Assembly: GCF_004197395.1 (NCBI RefSeq)
Contig: NZ_SELS01000048.1
Coordinates: 1 to 64,000, forward strand
Origin: Paraburkholderia sp. UYCP14C
GTDB lineage: Bacteria; Pseudomonadota; Gammaproteobacteria; Burkholderiales; Burkholderiaceae
Length of the DNA: 64,000 nt
Direction: 5' to 3'
The notes under the pieces are model-generated. The model had not been told where the DNA came from, did not search any database, and saw nothing but the letters and a program-made list of their open reading frames with translations. Every line of letters starts with the position of its first letter. Within the stretch, counting starts at the first letter, position 1. Shown in pieces: positions 1 through 8,327 of the stretch. The position numbers were made by a program, and so were the translations under genes.

Positions 1-80
1 ATTGACCATGATCGAAAGGTCGCCTAACCTATGCCGCACCCGCCGTCCCAACCTTCAACTGTCATTGGGACATTGCCGTC

Positions 81-540
81 ATGAAGGAACAAGCTACGAA
101 TTTGCCTGTAAAGAGTGAGGCAGCGAGCACTCAGGCTTCGGCCCCGCTATAGGTATGACACCGTGTCGAGGCCCTGCTCCGGGAGGTGGATCGTCACTTC
201 GAGGAGGTCGACTGCGGGCTTGGGGTTCTTCCGATCACATTGCAGCTGAATTACCGGGAATGGACGAAAGGGACATCGAGGTGATGCTCGCCAATGGCGG
301 TCTTACGATCAAGGGTGAGAAGCGGGAGGAGAAGAAAAGAAGAAGGACTTTTATCTTCACGAACGACGCTTTGGAACATTCGAACGCTACTTCCGGCTAC
401 CGGATGGCGTCGATCGCGAAAAGATCGAAGCAGATTTCAAAAAAGGAATTCTGACAGTCTCGCTGCCCATGACGCCGGAATCACGATACGCCGAGCAGAA
501 ATTCCTATCAGAGCGGCTTGATTTCGGTGATTGTTGGTGA
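81..540 (+). pseudogene. Decayed Hsp20 small heat-shock protein gene
   Basis: This is a broken copy of the intact hsp20 at 10487-11032. The ATG at 81 opens a segment like that paralogue's N-terminus, which then meets stops at 151-153 and 156-158. In the same frame from 159 a stretch matches the paralogue's region around REIDRLFDDFD. A second frame from about 233 gives AAELPG, DIEV, LANGGLTIKG, the start of the alpha-crystallin domain. A third frame from 340 gives KKDFYLHERR, GVDREKIEADFKKGILTVSLP and ends at TGA 538-540. About 35 residues between the first two parts are missing. The pattern of stops, frame changes and a deletion supports a pseudogene. Sequence similarity was judged by eye. 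Confidence 0.85.
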
Positions 541-571
541 AAGTAAAAGGTACATTTTCAGGAGCACAATC

Positions 572-871
572 ATGTACAGGTTTATCCGCACTTCCACGGT
601 CAAGAACGCGGCGCTATTGCCGTCCGCACTGGCTTTCGCATCCCAGGTTACCGCCCACCTCAACAAGTCTTATTCCCTTCAAATGCATTTCGGCGTCGAG
701 CAATTTGGTAGCCTGAAGGTTCATTGGCACTTTGATTCGGACAGTCTTGACAAGATGCAGCAAATCAACGAAAAACTGATGGAAGACCAGGACTATCGGT
801 CGTTGCTCGAAAAGTACAAGGACGTCTGGGAGGACGGCGCCATGCGTGACACGGTCGTTCGACTGGCCTGA
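572..871 (+). CDS. Conserved hypothetical protein, 99 aa
   Basis: A small soluble protein with no signal peptide or membrane segment. The ATG at 572 is chosen over an upstream in-frame ATG at 518 because AGGAG (about 559-563) lies at good spacing and the upstream start overlaps the hsp20 remnant. The C-terminal half is rich in charged helices (KMQQINEKLMEDQDYRSLLE). The fold suggests a small alpha/beta barrel-like hypothetical family common in Burkholderia genomes, but I cannot assign a function. It stands alone between the hsp20 pseudogene and an empty stretch. Confidence 0.7.
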   Translation: MYRFIRTSTVKNAALLPSALAFASQVTAHLNKSYSLQMHFGVEQFGSLKVHWHFDSDSLDKMQQINEKLMEDQDYRSLLEKYKDVWEDGAMRDTVVRLA

Positions 872-1308
872 CGGAAGCACCTCGGAGAAGACTGGGGACA
901 TTCCTTCACGCTCGTCGAACCACTTCAGTTTGCAAGAGCGCCAGGCTTCTGCGCATTCAAGCGGTCCCGGCAGCGGCACGTTACGGGAGCGCGCGCTCGC
1001 TGGCCGCGCCAGGCGTACCTGCCTGGGCATTAAAGGAGCATGCGTTGGCTCGCACTCGATGCGTGTCTGAGGCTGTCCTTCTGCCCCGGCATCTGGCCCG
1101 GCCGCGCGAGGCGCGCACCGATCAGGCCTGCATCCGTGTCGCGGAGACTGATCAATCGGTGGTCCGATCCTGAAACGTGGCGTCCTTTCCGTCTTGTGCG
1201 TCTCCTGCGCGGACCGCATACCAACGCGGTGCTTCACCTGAATCTGTTTGAGCAGGACGGCGATGTCGCGCAGTCAATCACCGGGCACCGCACCCTGTAA
1301 TTGCGGCC
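872..1308. other. Intergenic stretch without recognisable gene
   Basis: About 440 bases between the small hypothetical gene and the 3' end of ald. Short open frames exist on both strands, but none has a ribosome binding site, recognisable motif or sensible composition. No FNR-type palindrome is present. Confidence 0.5.
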
Positions 1309-2424
1309 TTAGCCGAGCAGATCGTGCGCGGGCACGTAAGGCTCGCCGAGCGCGTGTGCCACGGCCTCATAGGTGACTCGGCCCTCGCATATGTTCAGGC
1401 CGGCGCGCAGGTGCGCGTCGTCGGCCATGGCACGCTTCCAGCCCTTCTCCGCAAGCGTGATCGCATGGCCAAGGGTGGCGTTCGTCAACGCGAAGGTCGA
1501 CGTTCGCGGCACTGCGCCGGGCATGTTAGCCACGCAGTAGTGCACCACACCGTCGACGACGTAGGTGGGCTGCGCGTGCGTTGTGGCGCGCGAGGTCTCG
1601 AAGCATCCGCCCTGATCGATCGCGACGTCCACTACGACGGCGCCATTTTTCATTGCGGCGATCATCTCGCGCGTGACGAGTCGTGGGGCGGCTGCGCCCG
1701 GTATCAGGACAGCGCCGATCACGGCGTCGGCGCTCAGCACCGTTTTCTCGATCGCGTGCGCGCTCGAACTGAGCGTCGTGATGCGGTTGCCGAAAATCAG
1801 ATCGAGCTGCCGCAGCCGTTCCACGTTGGTATCGAGAATCGTCACGCGCGCGCCTATGCCGACCGCCATCTGCAAGGCGTGCGTGCCGACCACGCCCGCG
1901 CCGAGGATCGCGACATGACCGGGCGCGACTCCGGGCACGCCGGCGAGCAACAACCCCATGCCGCCATGTGGTTTCTCCAGACTGGCGGCGGCCACCTGAA
2001 TCGACATGCGGCCGGCCACTTCGCTCATCGGCGCGAGGAGCGGCAGCCCGCCGGCCGGACCGGTAATCGTTTCATAAGCGATGCAGACCGCGCCGGATGC
2101 GATCAGCGCCATGGCCTGGTCGCGATCGGGCGCCAGATGCAGGTACGCGTAGAGTATCTGGCCCGGCCGCAGCATGGCGCGCTCCGCGGCCTGCGGCTCC
2201 TTGACCTTGATGATCATGCCCGCGCGCGACCAGACTTCGCTCGCGTCGCCGCAGACGGTGGCGCCCGCGGCCATGTACGCCTCGTCGGACAGACCCACGG
2301 CCGCGCCGGCCTGCTTCTGGATCAGCACCTGGTGTCCGCGGCGTGCGAGTTCCCGGGCGCTCGCTGGGGTGAGGCCCACACGGTATTCCTGGTTCTTGAT
2401 TTCCCTTGGGACGCCGATCTGCAT
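1309..2424 (-). CDS. ald: Alanine dehydrogenase
   Basis: NAD-dependent alanine dehydrogenase interconverts pyruvate plus ammonium plus NADH with L-alanine. The 371 aa length is normal for the family. The N-terminus MQIGVPREIKNQEYRVGLTP carries the conserved substrate-binding RVGLTP segment; the NAD-binding Rossmann motif GAGVVGTHA lies near residue 175, and the C-terminal half keeps NMPGAVPRTST. It is a cytoplasmic enzyme, hexameric in studied members. An FNR-type palindrome lies 156-169 bp upstream (2580-2593). Under low oxygen the reductive amination direction would dispose of NADH and pyruvate; this physiological role is inference from the context. Confidence 0.95.
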   Translation of the reverse strand: MQIGVPREIKNQEYRVGLTPASARELARRGHQVLIQKQAGAAVGLSDEAYMAAGATVCGDASEVWSRAGMIIKVKEPQAAERAMLRPGQILYAYLHLAPDRDQAMALIASGAVCIAYETITGPAGGLPLLAPMSEVAGRMSIQVAAASLEKPHGGMGLLLAGVPGVAPGHVAILGAGVVGTHALQMAVGIGARVTILDTNVERLRQLDLIFGNRITTLSSSAHAIEKTVLSADAVIGAVLIPGAAAPRLVTREMIAAMKNGAVVVDVAIDQGGCFETSRATTHAQPTYVVDGVVHYCVANMPGAVPRTSTFALTNATLGHAITLAEKGWKRAMADDAHLRAGLNICEGRVTYEAVAHALGEPYVPAHDLLG

Positions 2425-2579
2425 GCCGCTTCTCCGTCGAATACGTCTGCGCCTCGCCTCGAGGCGCCGATCACGAACGCTTGAGCGTCAGTTCTCCGAC
2501 GACGAGCCGCACGCCAGGCGCCGCGCCAATGCGGGCGCGGCCACGGAAATCAGGCTAGCGCCAGGTCTATTGCTGGGGA

Positions 2580-2593
2580 TTGATCCAGGTCAA
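2580..2593. promoter_or_regulatory. FNR-type box, TTGATCCAGGTCAA
   Basis: Palindromic match to TTGAT-N4-ATCAA with one arm base changed. It lies between ald (start 2424, leftward) and the 3' end of the membrane protein gene at 2710, so ald is the likely target. Confidence 0.7.
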
Positions 2594-2709
2594 TGGCGTC
2601 GGCGCGGAGGCGATCGCGGCGCTCGGTCGTGCGCACGACGGCCCGGCACTGGCGGGTGCGAACGCGTCGGCTCCCACGGCGATGAACATTCGTCGAGATC
2701 TCGTCGCCG

Positions 2710-2982
2710 TCAGGCGTTCAGGTATCCGCAGCCGCACAGAAAGAGGCTGAGCAGCGTGTCCACGACACCAGCGCCGATGAGGAGGCACCGCGACTCGAGC
2801 AAGTGCTTACCGGCTGCAGAGATCCACTGCGGCATGAAGATTGTCACGACCGCGCGAACGATCGTCAGCCACCCGAGTAGCGTGATGACGATGCGCCATT
2901 CGTGCAGCAAGAGGTTATGGACGAGAACCAGCGCGATGCCACCCAGTAACCCGAAGAATCTCTTTTTGCGGGATTGCTTCAC
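2710..2982 (-). CDS. Small inner-membrane protein, 90 aa
   Basis: A short hydrophobic protein with about three membrane segments (GLLGGIALVLVHNLLL, VITLLGWLTIVRAVVTIF and a C-terminal LIGAGVVDTLLSLFLC). The reading frame stays open further upstream, but I place the start at the GTG read from 2982 because the upstream extension is not hydrophobic and would run through the FNR-type box at 3073-3086. No clear ribosome binding site was found, so the start is uncertain. Lone small integral membrane proteins of this kind are common beside USP genes; function unknown. Confidence 0.6.
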   Translation of the reverse strand: MKQSRKKRFFGLLGGIALVLVHNLLLHEWRIVITLLGWLTIVRAVVTIFMPQWISAAGKHLLESRCLLIGAGVVDTLLSLFLCGCGYLNA

Positions 2983-3072
2983 TATGAGCTTTCGTGTGAC
3001 GAAGGCGCTCCAATTGCACGCGTTATGGAGAGGTGGCGGATCCGACCTGCTGATCGCGACAGGAACAGGCCA

Positions 3073-3086
3073 TTGACGTGTGTCAA
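3073..3086. promoter_or_regulatory. FNR-type box, TTGACGTGTGTCAA
   Basis: A palindrome whose centre (3079.5) is about 97 bp before the proposed start of the leftward membrane protein. A -41.5 placement would put the transcript start near 3038. It could also serve the rightward genes from 3292, including the hydrogenase. Confidence 0.75.
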
Positions 3087-3291
3087 TCTTGATCGGTGAA
3101 CCGTGGACCATGCTCTTGGTAAGCACCGCCGCACTCGGCATGTTCCGCTTTCTCGCCTGGCGACGAGCTTGTTCAGCATGCAACCGCTCGACAGGGGTAC
3201 GGACCGTGACCTGTATGTGGCCACGCGGGCACAGGGCTCCAGAACGGGCTCGTATCCGTGTTTCCGGTAAATCGACAAGGGGAGCAAGAAA

Positions 3292-3555
3292 ATGCGCTGG
3301 CTAGTCATTCTGGATGGGAAGCATTGGGGTGATCTCTCCCCAGTTGTCTTCCACGAGCATCACCGCAACAAGGATTGGTGCATGCTGCTTTGCGACGCTG
3401 TTGATGCAAGCGGCACGATGACGGAGATCACCCGCGGAGACATCGAGATCTGCGTGCCGTCAGTTTCCGTCGTAGCTGCCGTCCATATTCAGGATCCTCG
3501 ACAAACGTTGGGATTTATTGACCCGGAGATGGTTGAAGGAGAGGCACCGGAATAA
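3292..3555 (+). CDS. Hypothetical protein, 87 aa
   Basis: Small soluble protein starting MRWLVILDGKHWGDL, with GGGGAGC about 8 bases before the ATG. It is acidic and has no signal or membrane segment. It is the first rightward gene after the FNR-type box at 3073-3086 and precedes the hydrogenase, so it may be part of that transcript. I do not recognise a family. Confidence 0.6.
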   Translation: MRWLVILDGKHWGDLSPVVFHEHHRNKDWCMLLCDAVDASGTMTEITRGDIEICVPSVSVVAAVHIQDPRQTLGFIDPEMVEGEAPE

Positions 3556-3583
3556 TCGCGCGAGGGCGCAGAGCAAGCGGGAG

Positions 3584-3805
3584 ATGGCGATAACCGCAAT
3601 CGCGCCGTCGGTCGACGAGCTGCACGATGCATTCGGCGATCTCCCGCGCATCGCCGCCGCCGGGGGCAGATCGCCCGCAGAAATGTCCACGCCACGGGTG
3701 GATGCCGAGTTCGACGAAGCGGAGGCAGGCGATTGCTTCTGGCGGTTCGGAGCGCTGCAGGACCTTCCTGGCGCGAACAGCACGAGTGGCTGGAGATGCG
3801 AATGA
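3584..3805 (+). CDS. Putative small protein coupled to the hydrogenase
   Basis: A 73 aa frame starting at ATG 3584 (GGGAG lies very close upstream; the frame is also open from ATG 3518). Its TGA stop at 3803-3805 overlaps the hydrogenase ATG at 3802-3804 as ATGA, the usual sign of translational coupling. The protein is acidic and alanine-rich with no motif I recognise. Reality rests on the overlap and position, not on homology. Confidence 0.4.
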   Translation: MAITAIAPSVDELHDAFGDLPRIAAAGGRSPAEMSTPRVDAEFDEAEAGDCFWRFGALQDLPGANSTSGWRCE

Positions 3806-5871
3806 TCCGGATGACTATCAATGGAAAATCCGTCGAGGTCGGTGACGGGTCCACCCTCCTCGATGCAGCCACGAAAGCCGGAGTGCATATTCCCACGCTT
3901 TGCTACTATCCGCGTCTGCCGTCCCACGCGGTATGCCGCATTTGTCTCGTGGAAGTAGAGGGGAAAGAGCGTCCGCAACCCGCCTGCGCGACCGTGGCCA
4001 ACGAGGGCGATGTCGTCGTGACGGATTCAGCCGATCTGCGGGCGTTTCGCAACGTGGACGCACAGTGGCTCCTTGCGCGCCACCCGAACGACTGCATGCG
4101 ATGCGAGGTAAGCGGTTCCTGTAGTTTTCAAAGCTTTGTCAACGAGTATCAGCTGGAAGACGGGTGGCAGAAGATCCCACGAGGGGCAGCGGAACATCCG
4201 CTGCATACGCTTACCGACCATACCTCGCCGAGCATCTGGCGCGACCTTTCGAAGTGCATCGAATGCGGCTTGTGTGTAGAGGCTTGTGGCGAACCGGGGC
4301 AGCAACAATACGTAATCGGATTCGCCGAGCGTGGATCGGGCCGCTTGCCCGTTACGGTTTTTGACCGGCCCCTAGCCGACACACAGTGCATTTCCTGCGG
4401 TCAATGTACGCTCGTGTGCCCCGCTGGCGCTCTGGTCGAGACGCCGCACTGGCACAACGTTCTCCATACGCTCGACTCGCGCAGGCGGGTATCAGTCGTT
4501 CAGGTTGCACCCGCAACGCGCGTGGCAATCAGTGAAGAATTCGGGATGCAACCGGGCACGGTAAGCACCGGACGGATGATCAACGCACTCCGGCAACTAG
4601 GGTTTGACTATGTGTTCGACACAAACTTCGCGGCCGATCTGACGATCATTGAAGAAGGGGCAGAGCTTCTTTCACGTCTGCGGAATGAAGGGGTATTGCC
4701 GCTCTTTACATCATGCTGCCCTGGGTGGGTGAACTGGATCGAAATCAACCGGCCGGATCTGTTGCCCTATTTATGCACGGCGAAATCGCCGCAGCAAATG
4801 CACGGTGCTCTCTCCAAGCGCGGCCCCTTCGCACGCGGGCTCGGCCGAGACTTCGCGCAAGGCGACGCTGAACCGTACGTCGTCAGCGTGATGCCCTGCA
4901 CTGCCAAGAAGGATGAGGCTGCCCGGCCGGGACTTGCCGGCGATGTCGACCATGTTCTTACTACCCGTGAACTGGCCCGGATGATCAAGGCGCGAGGCAT
5001 TGCCTTCAACGCGCTGCCGGAAGTTGCAGCGTTCGACAATCCGCTTGGCGAGAGTAGTGGCGCCGCACAGATTTTCGCCGCATCGGGCGGTGTGATGGAG
5101 GCGATCGCGCGTGCGGTGACTCACCTGACCGGCCAGAGCATGCCTGCGTTGGACTGGCATCAGCTTCGCGGCGTGGGCGAGGGCGTGAAAACGGCAGAAA
5201 TCTCAGGTGTAGGCAAGGTCGCCGTTTGTAACGGCATCGGGGCAGCGCAGCGAATGCTGCAGACGGAAACCTGGCGCGCTGAATACATTGCTATCGAGGT
5301 CATGGCGTGTGTGGGGGGATGTCTGGGAGGAGGTGGAGAACCCAAGTCCATGGATCCGCTGATCCTCGAAAAACGCATGCACGCGATCTATGAGATGGAT
5401 AAGCTCGCGCCGCTACGTTGCTCGCATCAAAATGAGGATGTCGCACGTCTTTACACAACTGAACTGGGACGACCTAACTCGGCAAGCGCACACGCTCTAC
5501 TCCACACGAGCTATGCCGCCCGAAATTCCAAACGACTGCTTCTGATGCAATTTCTCGACTGCGTCGACAGACGGGACGCCGCCGGTGCCACTAGCCTTTT
5601 GCATCCCGGAATAGTGTGGGAAACGGATTCTCCTATCGGTCGGATTCAGGGGATTTCGGATGTCAGGAAGTTGATCGATAGCCGTCTGCCGCCCCGCAAA
5701 TATGGATCCGGATACGTCAGGCATCGGATGGAGTCGGCCGCGGATGCAGACGAATTGACCGCCGTGACGCCTACGGGCGAACGATGCTTGTTTCGCATCG
5801 ATGTTGAAACTGTCGTCGAAGGCAGAAGATTTAGAACTCTGATTACAAAACTGGTGAGGGAACTCATTTAG
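3802..5871 (+). CDS. [FeFe]-hydrogenase with C-terminal NTF2/SnoaL-like domain
   Basis: Monomeric iron-only hydrogenase, 689 aa, which would interconvert protons, electrons and H2. Domains in order: plant-type [2Fe-2S] (C34, C45, C48, C62); His-Cys [4Fe-4S] (H94, C98, C101, C107); two [4Fe-4S] ferredoxin clusters (C152, C155, C158, C162 and C196, C199, C202, C206); and the H-cluster domain. All three signatures are intact: TSCCPGW (C305, C306), MPCTAKKDE (C366) and MACVGGCLGGGGEP (C503, C507). Proton-path residues equivalent to those of Clostridium pasteurianum CpI also look present (E285, E288, S329). The catalytic part ends near residue 575. About 114 more residues form an NTF2/SnoaL-like domain (FLDCVDRRDAAGATSLLHPG), an unusual fusion. 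The ATG at 3802 has GGAG at 3792-3795. No HydE, HydF or HydG maturase is in the window. Confidence 0.93.
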   Translation: MIRMTINGKSVEVGDGSTLLDAATKAGVHIPTLCYYPRLPSHAVCRICLVEVEGKERPQPACATVANEGDVVVTDSADLRAFRNVDAQWLLARHPNDCMRCEVSGSCSFQSFVNEYQLEDGWQKIPRGAAEHPLHTLTDHTSPSIWRDLSKCIECGLCVEACGEPGQQQYVIGFAERGSGRLPVTVFDRPLADTQCISCGQCTLVCPAGALVETPHWHNVLHTLDSRRRVSVVQVAPATRVAISEEFGMQPGTVSTGRMINALRQLGFDYVFDTNFAADLTIIEEGAELLSRLRNEGVLPLFTSCCPGWVNWIEINRPDLLPYLCTAKSPQQMHGALSKRGPFARGLGRDFAQGDAEPYVVSVMPCTAKKDEAARPGLAGDVDHVLTTRELARMIKARGIAFNALPEVAAFDNPLGESSGAAQIFAASGGVMEAIARAVTHLTGQSMPALDWHQLRGVGEGVKTAEISGVGKVAVCNGIGAAQRMLQTETWRAEYIAIEVMACVGGCLGGGGEPKSMDPLILEKRMHAIYEMDKLAPLRCSHQNEDVARLYTTELGRPNSASAHALLHTSYAARNSKRLLLMQFLDCVDRRDAAGATSLLHPGIVWETDSPIGRIQGISDVRKLIDSRLPPRKYGSGYVRHRMESAADADELTAVTPTGERCLFRIDVETVVEGRRFRTLITKLVRELI

Positions 5872-5924
5872 GCGCACAGTACTTCGGTCAGCGTCGTGAC
5901 TGTAAGAAGGAGTGGCAAGGCGAT

Positions 5925-6395
5925 ATGAACCTGATCCTGAGCTCACAGGCTTTCCGCGACGGCGGTGAGATTCCAGCCCGCTATACCTGCAAGGGCGCGG
6001 ACGTGTCGCCGCCGCTGGCGTGGTCCGGCGTGCCCTCCCTTGCCAGAAGTCTGGCGCTGCTAGTCGAAGACCCGGACGCGCCCGATCCTGCCGCACCGCG
6101 CATGACATGGGTCCACTGGCTGCTCTACAACATTCCGCCGACGACCGGGAGTCTGGAAGAGGGAATCGCCGCGAACCAGCTACCGGCGGGCACGCTCGAG
6201 GGCACTAACGATTTCCGGAAGACTGGCTACGGCGGCCCGTGTCCGCCGATTGGCCGTCACCGCTACTTCTTCAAGCTGTATGCGCTCGACACGCTGTTGC
6301 CCGACCTTCACCTTCCTGCCAAAGGAGCATTGGAAAAAGCGATGAAAGGTCATGTGGTGGCCCATGCGGAACTGGTCGGAACGTTCCGAAAGTAA
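5925..6395 (+). CDS. YbhB/YbcL family PEBP-like protein
   Basis: A 156 aa member of the phosphatidylethanolamine-binding (Raf kinase inhibitor-like) family. Conserved features seen: IPARYTCKGADVSPPLAW near residues 17-34, the ligand-pocket DPDAPDP, TWVHWLLYNIP, and the GYGGPCPPIGRHRYFFKLYALD block. These proteins are small, cytoplasmic or periplasmic, of poorly defined function; no signal peptide is seen here. It follows the hydrogenase by 53 bases on the same strand and may share its transcript. Start chosen at ATG 5925 with AAGG upstream. Confidence 0.92.
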   Translation: MNLILSSQAFRDGGEIPARYTCKGADVSPPLAWSGVPSLARSLALLVEDPDAPDPAAPRMTWVHWLLYNIPPTTGSLEEGIAANQLPAGTLEGTNDFRKTGYGGPCPPIGRHRYFFKLYALDTLLPDLHLPAKGALEKAMKGHVVAHAELVGTFRK

Positions 6396-6580
6396 GGCCT
6401 CAATCCGGATCAGCCTGACGTCGTCGAACGCCCCTGGTTCCAAGCCCGTGATGTCGAGGTAAGAGTGAGGTCCGATTGTCTTGACGGCAAGCAGGTACCG
6501 CTATCGATAGCACTCGGGAAGATCGCAAGGTGGTAGTTCGTTTCATACCGCGAGGTCGCCCTCTGAATGGAGCGTCTGTC

Positions 6581-7144
6581 ATGAGCAAGTATCTGCGTTT
6601 TTTTCTTGCAGTCTCGCTTCTGTTGTTCGCAATGGCCTGTTCGACTCAGCAGAATTCTAACTCGGGGACGGGTGATCCAGAATTGGAGGCGCAAGCGCGC
6701 GCGGCGCTCCAGCAACTGCTCGAGACGGCCCCCACGGCCCGGGACCTTCATGATCGGGCGAAGGCGGTTCTCGTGTTCCCGGACATCCTCCGGGCGGGCT
6801 TTGGGGTTGGCGCGCAAGGCGGAAGAGGCGTGCTGTTCGGCCCGGACGGTAAAGTCCTCGGTTACTTCAGAGCCACCGCGGTTTCGTGGGGCCTGCAGGT
6901 TGGCGCTCAGACGCTCTCGGAGGCGTTGTTCCTGATGACCGATGCAGCCGCGCGGCAACCCTTCGATAGCAGTGGATGGGCCGTTGGCGTAGGCCCCACT
7001 GTCGTAGTCGCGGACGCGGGCGCAGCCAGGACGATGAACACCACAACGCTTCAGGCCGACGTCTACGCATTTATCTTCGGCCAGCAGGGGTTGATGGCCG
7101 GGCTCGGCCTGCAGGGTCAACGAATTACGCGGCTTAATCTCTGA
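6581..7144 (+). CDS. SYLF (YSC84-like) domain lipoprotein
   Basis: 187 aa lipid-binding SYLF-domain protein. The start at ATG 6581 has GGAG 8 bases upstream and gives a lipoprotein signal peptide ending in the lipobox FAMAC near residue 20, so it should be membrane-anchored outside the cytoplasm. The domain shows AKAVLVFPDILRAGFGVGAQ, GGRGVLF and the later VGVGPTVVVADAG block. Family members bind phospholipids; the bacterial role is not well defined. Confidence 0.9.
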   Translation: MSKYLRFFLAVSLLLFAMACSTQQNSNSGTGDPELEAQARAALQQLLETAPTARDLHDRAKAVLVFPDILRAGFGVGAQGGRGVLFGPDGKVLGYFRATAVSWGLQVGAQTLSEALFLMTDAAARQPFDSSGWAVGVGPTVVVADAGAARTMNTTTLQADVYAFIFGQQGLMAGLGLQGQRITRLNL

Positions 7145-7264
7145 CGTGAGCGAGAGCTCCGTCGAACCGGGGCTTCTCTTTCTGGATTAGCGACCGGCGC
7201 GCGCTCCACGAATTGCTCAGCGGCAATGTGGCCGGGTACGGCGGTGCTTGCGATGCGGTGACGG

Positions 7265-7278
7265 TTGACCCAGATCAA
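7265..7278. promoter_or_regulatory. FNR-type box, TTGACCCAGATCAA
   Basis: Palindrome 153 bp before the GTG start of the USP gene at 7431. No other gene start is near, so this is the likely promoter of that gene. Confidence 0.75.
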
Positions 7279-7430
7279 GCCGGCTGTCGCATCGAGGTCG
7301 ATGATGTAACCGCGCAACTTCTCTGTTTCAGCTCGTTATCTCCAGCCTTTACGGGGACCGGCGCCGTTCCACTCCCCATGCTTTGCGTATCCGTTGCCGA
7401 AGCACATGACGATCTTATCGGAGAATCACC

Positions 7431-7901
7431 GTGTACCAGAACATCCTCGTTGCGCTCGACGGCAGCAGTTCGTCGAAGCGTGCACTGAAAGACGCTGTGG
7501 GTCTCGCTGCCCTGACGAAGGCTGTCGTGCATGCGCTCTATATCGTGGACAAGACACCGCTCTTCTCCTACGCCGGCTATTACGATCCGATCGCCTATAT
7601 CGATGCTGTGCGCAAGGACGGACGCTCAGTGCTGCAGGAGGCGGAGCGGGCTTGCGCTGGAGCCGGCGTGGAATGTCGCGCCGAACTGGACGAAACGAAC
7701 AACCTGTCTGACGACGTGGCCAGCGCCGTGCTGCGCCACGCGGATCAGGCCCATGCCGATCTGCTCGTGTTGGGCACGCATGGACGCCGTGGGGTACGGC
7801 GTCTGCTGATCGGCAGCGTGGCCGAGCAGGTTGTGCGCTTCTCGCGGTGTCCGGTGTTGCTGCTTCGCGAAGAGGGCAAGCACGAAGCCGTCGCCGCATA
7901 G
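7431..7901 (+). CDS. Universal stress protein, single domain
   Basis: 156 aa UspA-family protein. The N-terminal strand [19 protein letters not shown] and the C-terminal ATP-binding motif G-x2-G-x9-G-S ([16 protein letters not shown]) are intact, so nucleotide binding is expected. It starts at GTG 7431 with GGAG at 7420-7423. An FNR-type box upstream predicts oxygen-dependent expression. One of four USP genes in the window. Confidence 0.95.
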   Translation: MYQNILVALDGSSSSKRALKDAVGLAALTKAVVHALYIVDKTPLFSYAGYYDPIAYIDAVRKDGRSVLQEAERACAGAGVECRAELDETNNLSDDVASAVLRHADQAHADLLVLGTHGRRGVRRLLIGSVAEQVVRFSRCPVLLLREEGKHEAVAA

Positions 7902-7991
7902 TTTGCCGGAGGCAGGGGGCGCACCGGCGGAGGATGGAATCCCGGCGCCCAGCGCATCAAGGGCCATACGCCGGACGACCTTCCGGACTCG

Positions 7992-8264
7992 TCAACCCGC
8001 TGTGCGTTCGGCGAGCAGCATCTGGCAAAGCGCCGCCGCAAAGCGCTGCAGCGACACGACCGAGCCCGCCACGCTTTGATACCGTTCGCGTCCGATCTGT
8101 GCATCGAGCATCACGAGCATGCCGGCGCCACGCGCGATGGACAGAAGCCGATCGACGTCGACGTCGGCGAAGTTTTTCTCCGGTTGCATGGGCCGCTCGG
8201 CCGGGATCCCGCGAACTGGATCGCCATGGTTGGCGCAATGCGGTGCGGTGGTGGCGGATGACAT
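7992..8264 (-). CDS. Hypothetical protein next to the FNR regulator
   Basis: 90 aa soluble protein. The start at 8264 has a strong AAGGAG about 8 bases upstream, which supports translation. The core DRLLSIARGAGMLVMLDAQIG and the following helix show no catalytic motif I know. It lies 63 bases downstream of the FNR-type regulator on the same strand and is probably co-transcribed with it. Confidence 0.65.
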   Translation of the reverse strand: MSSATTAPHCANHGDPVRGIPAERPMQPEKNFADVDVDRLLSIARGAGMLVMLDAQIGRERYQSVAGSVVSLQRFAAALCQMLLAERTAG

Positions 8265-8327
8265 GATCGTTCTCCTTGTAGAGCGCGCCGCGTCGATGGT
8301 CCGCGGCAGGTGGCGCGGTGGCCGTCC

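Noticed and set aside
614-1237. 207-codon open frame on the minus strand
   Set aside because: It is antisense to the 572-871 gene for half its length, has no ribosome binding site and no protein-like motif.
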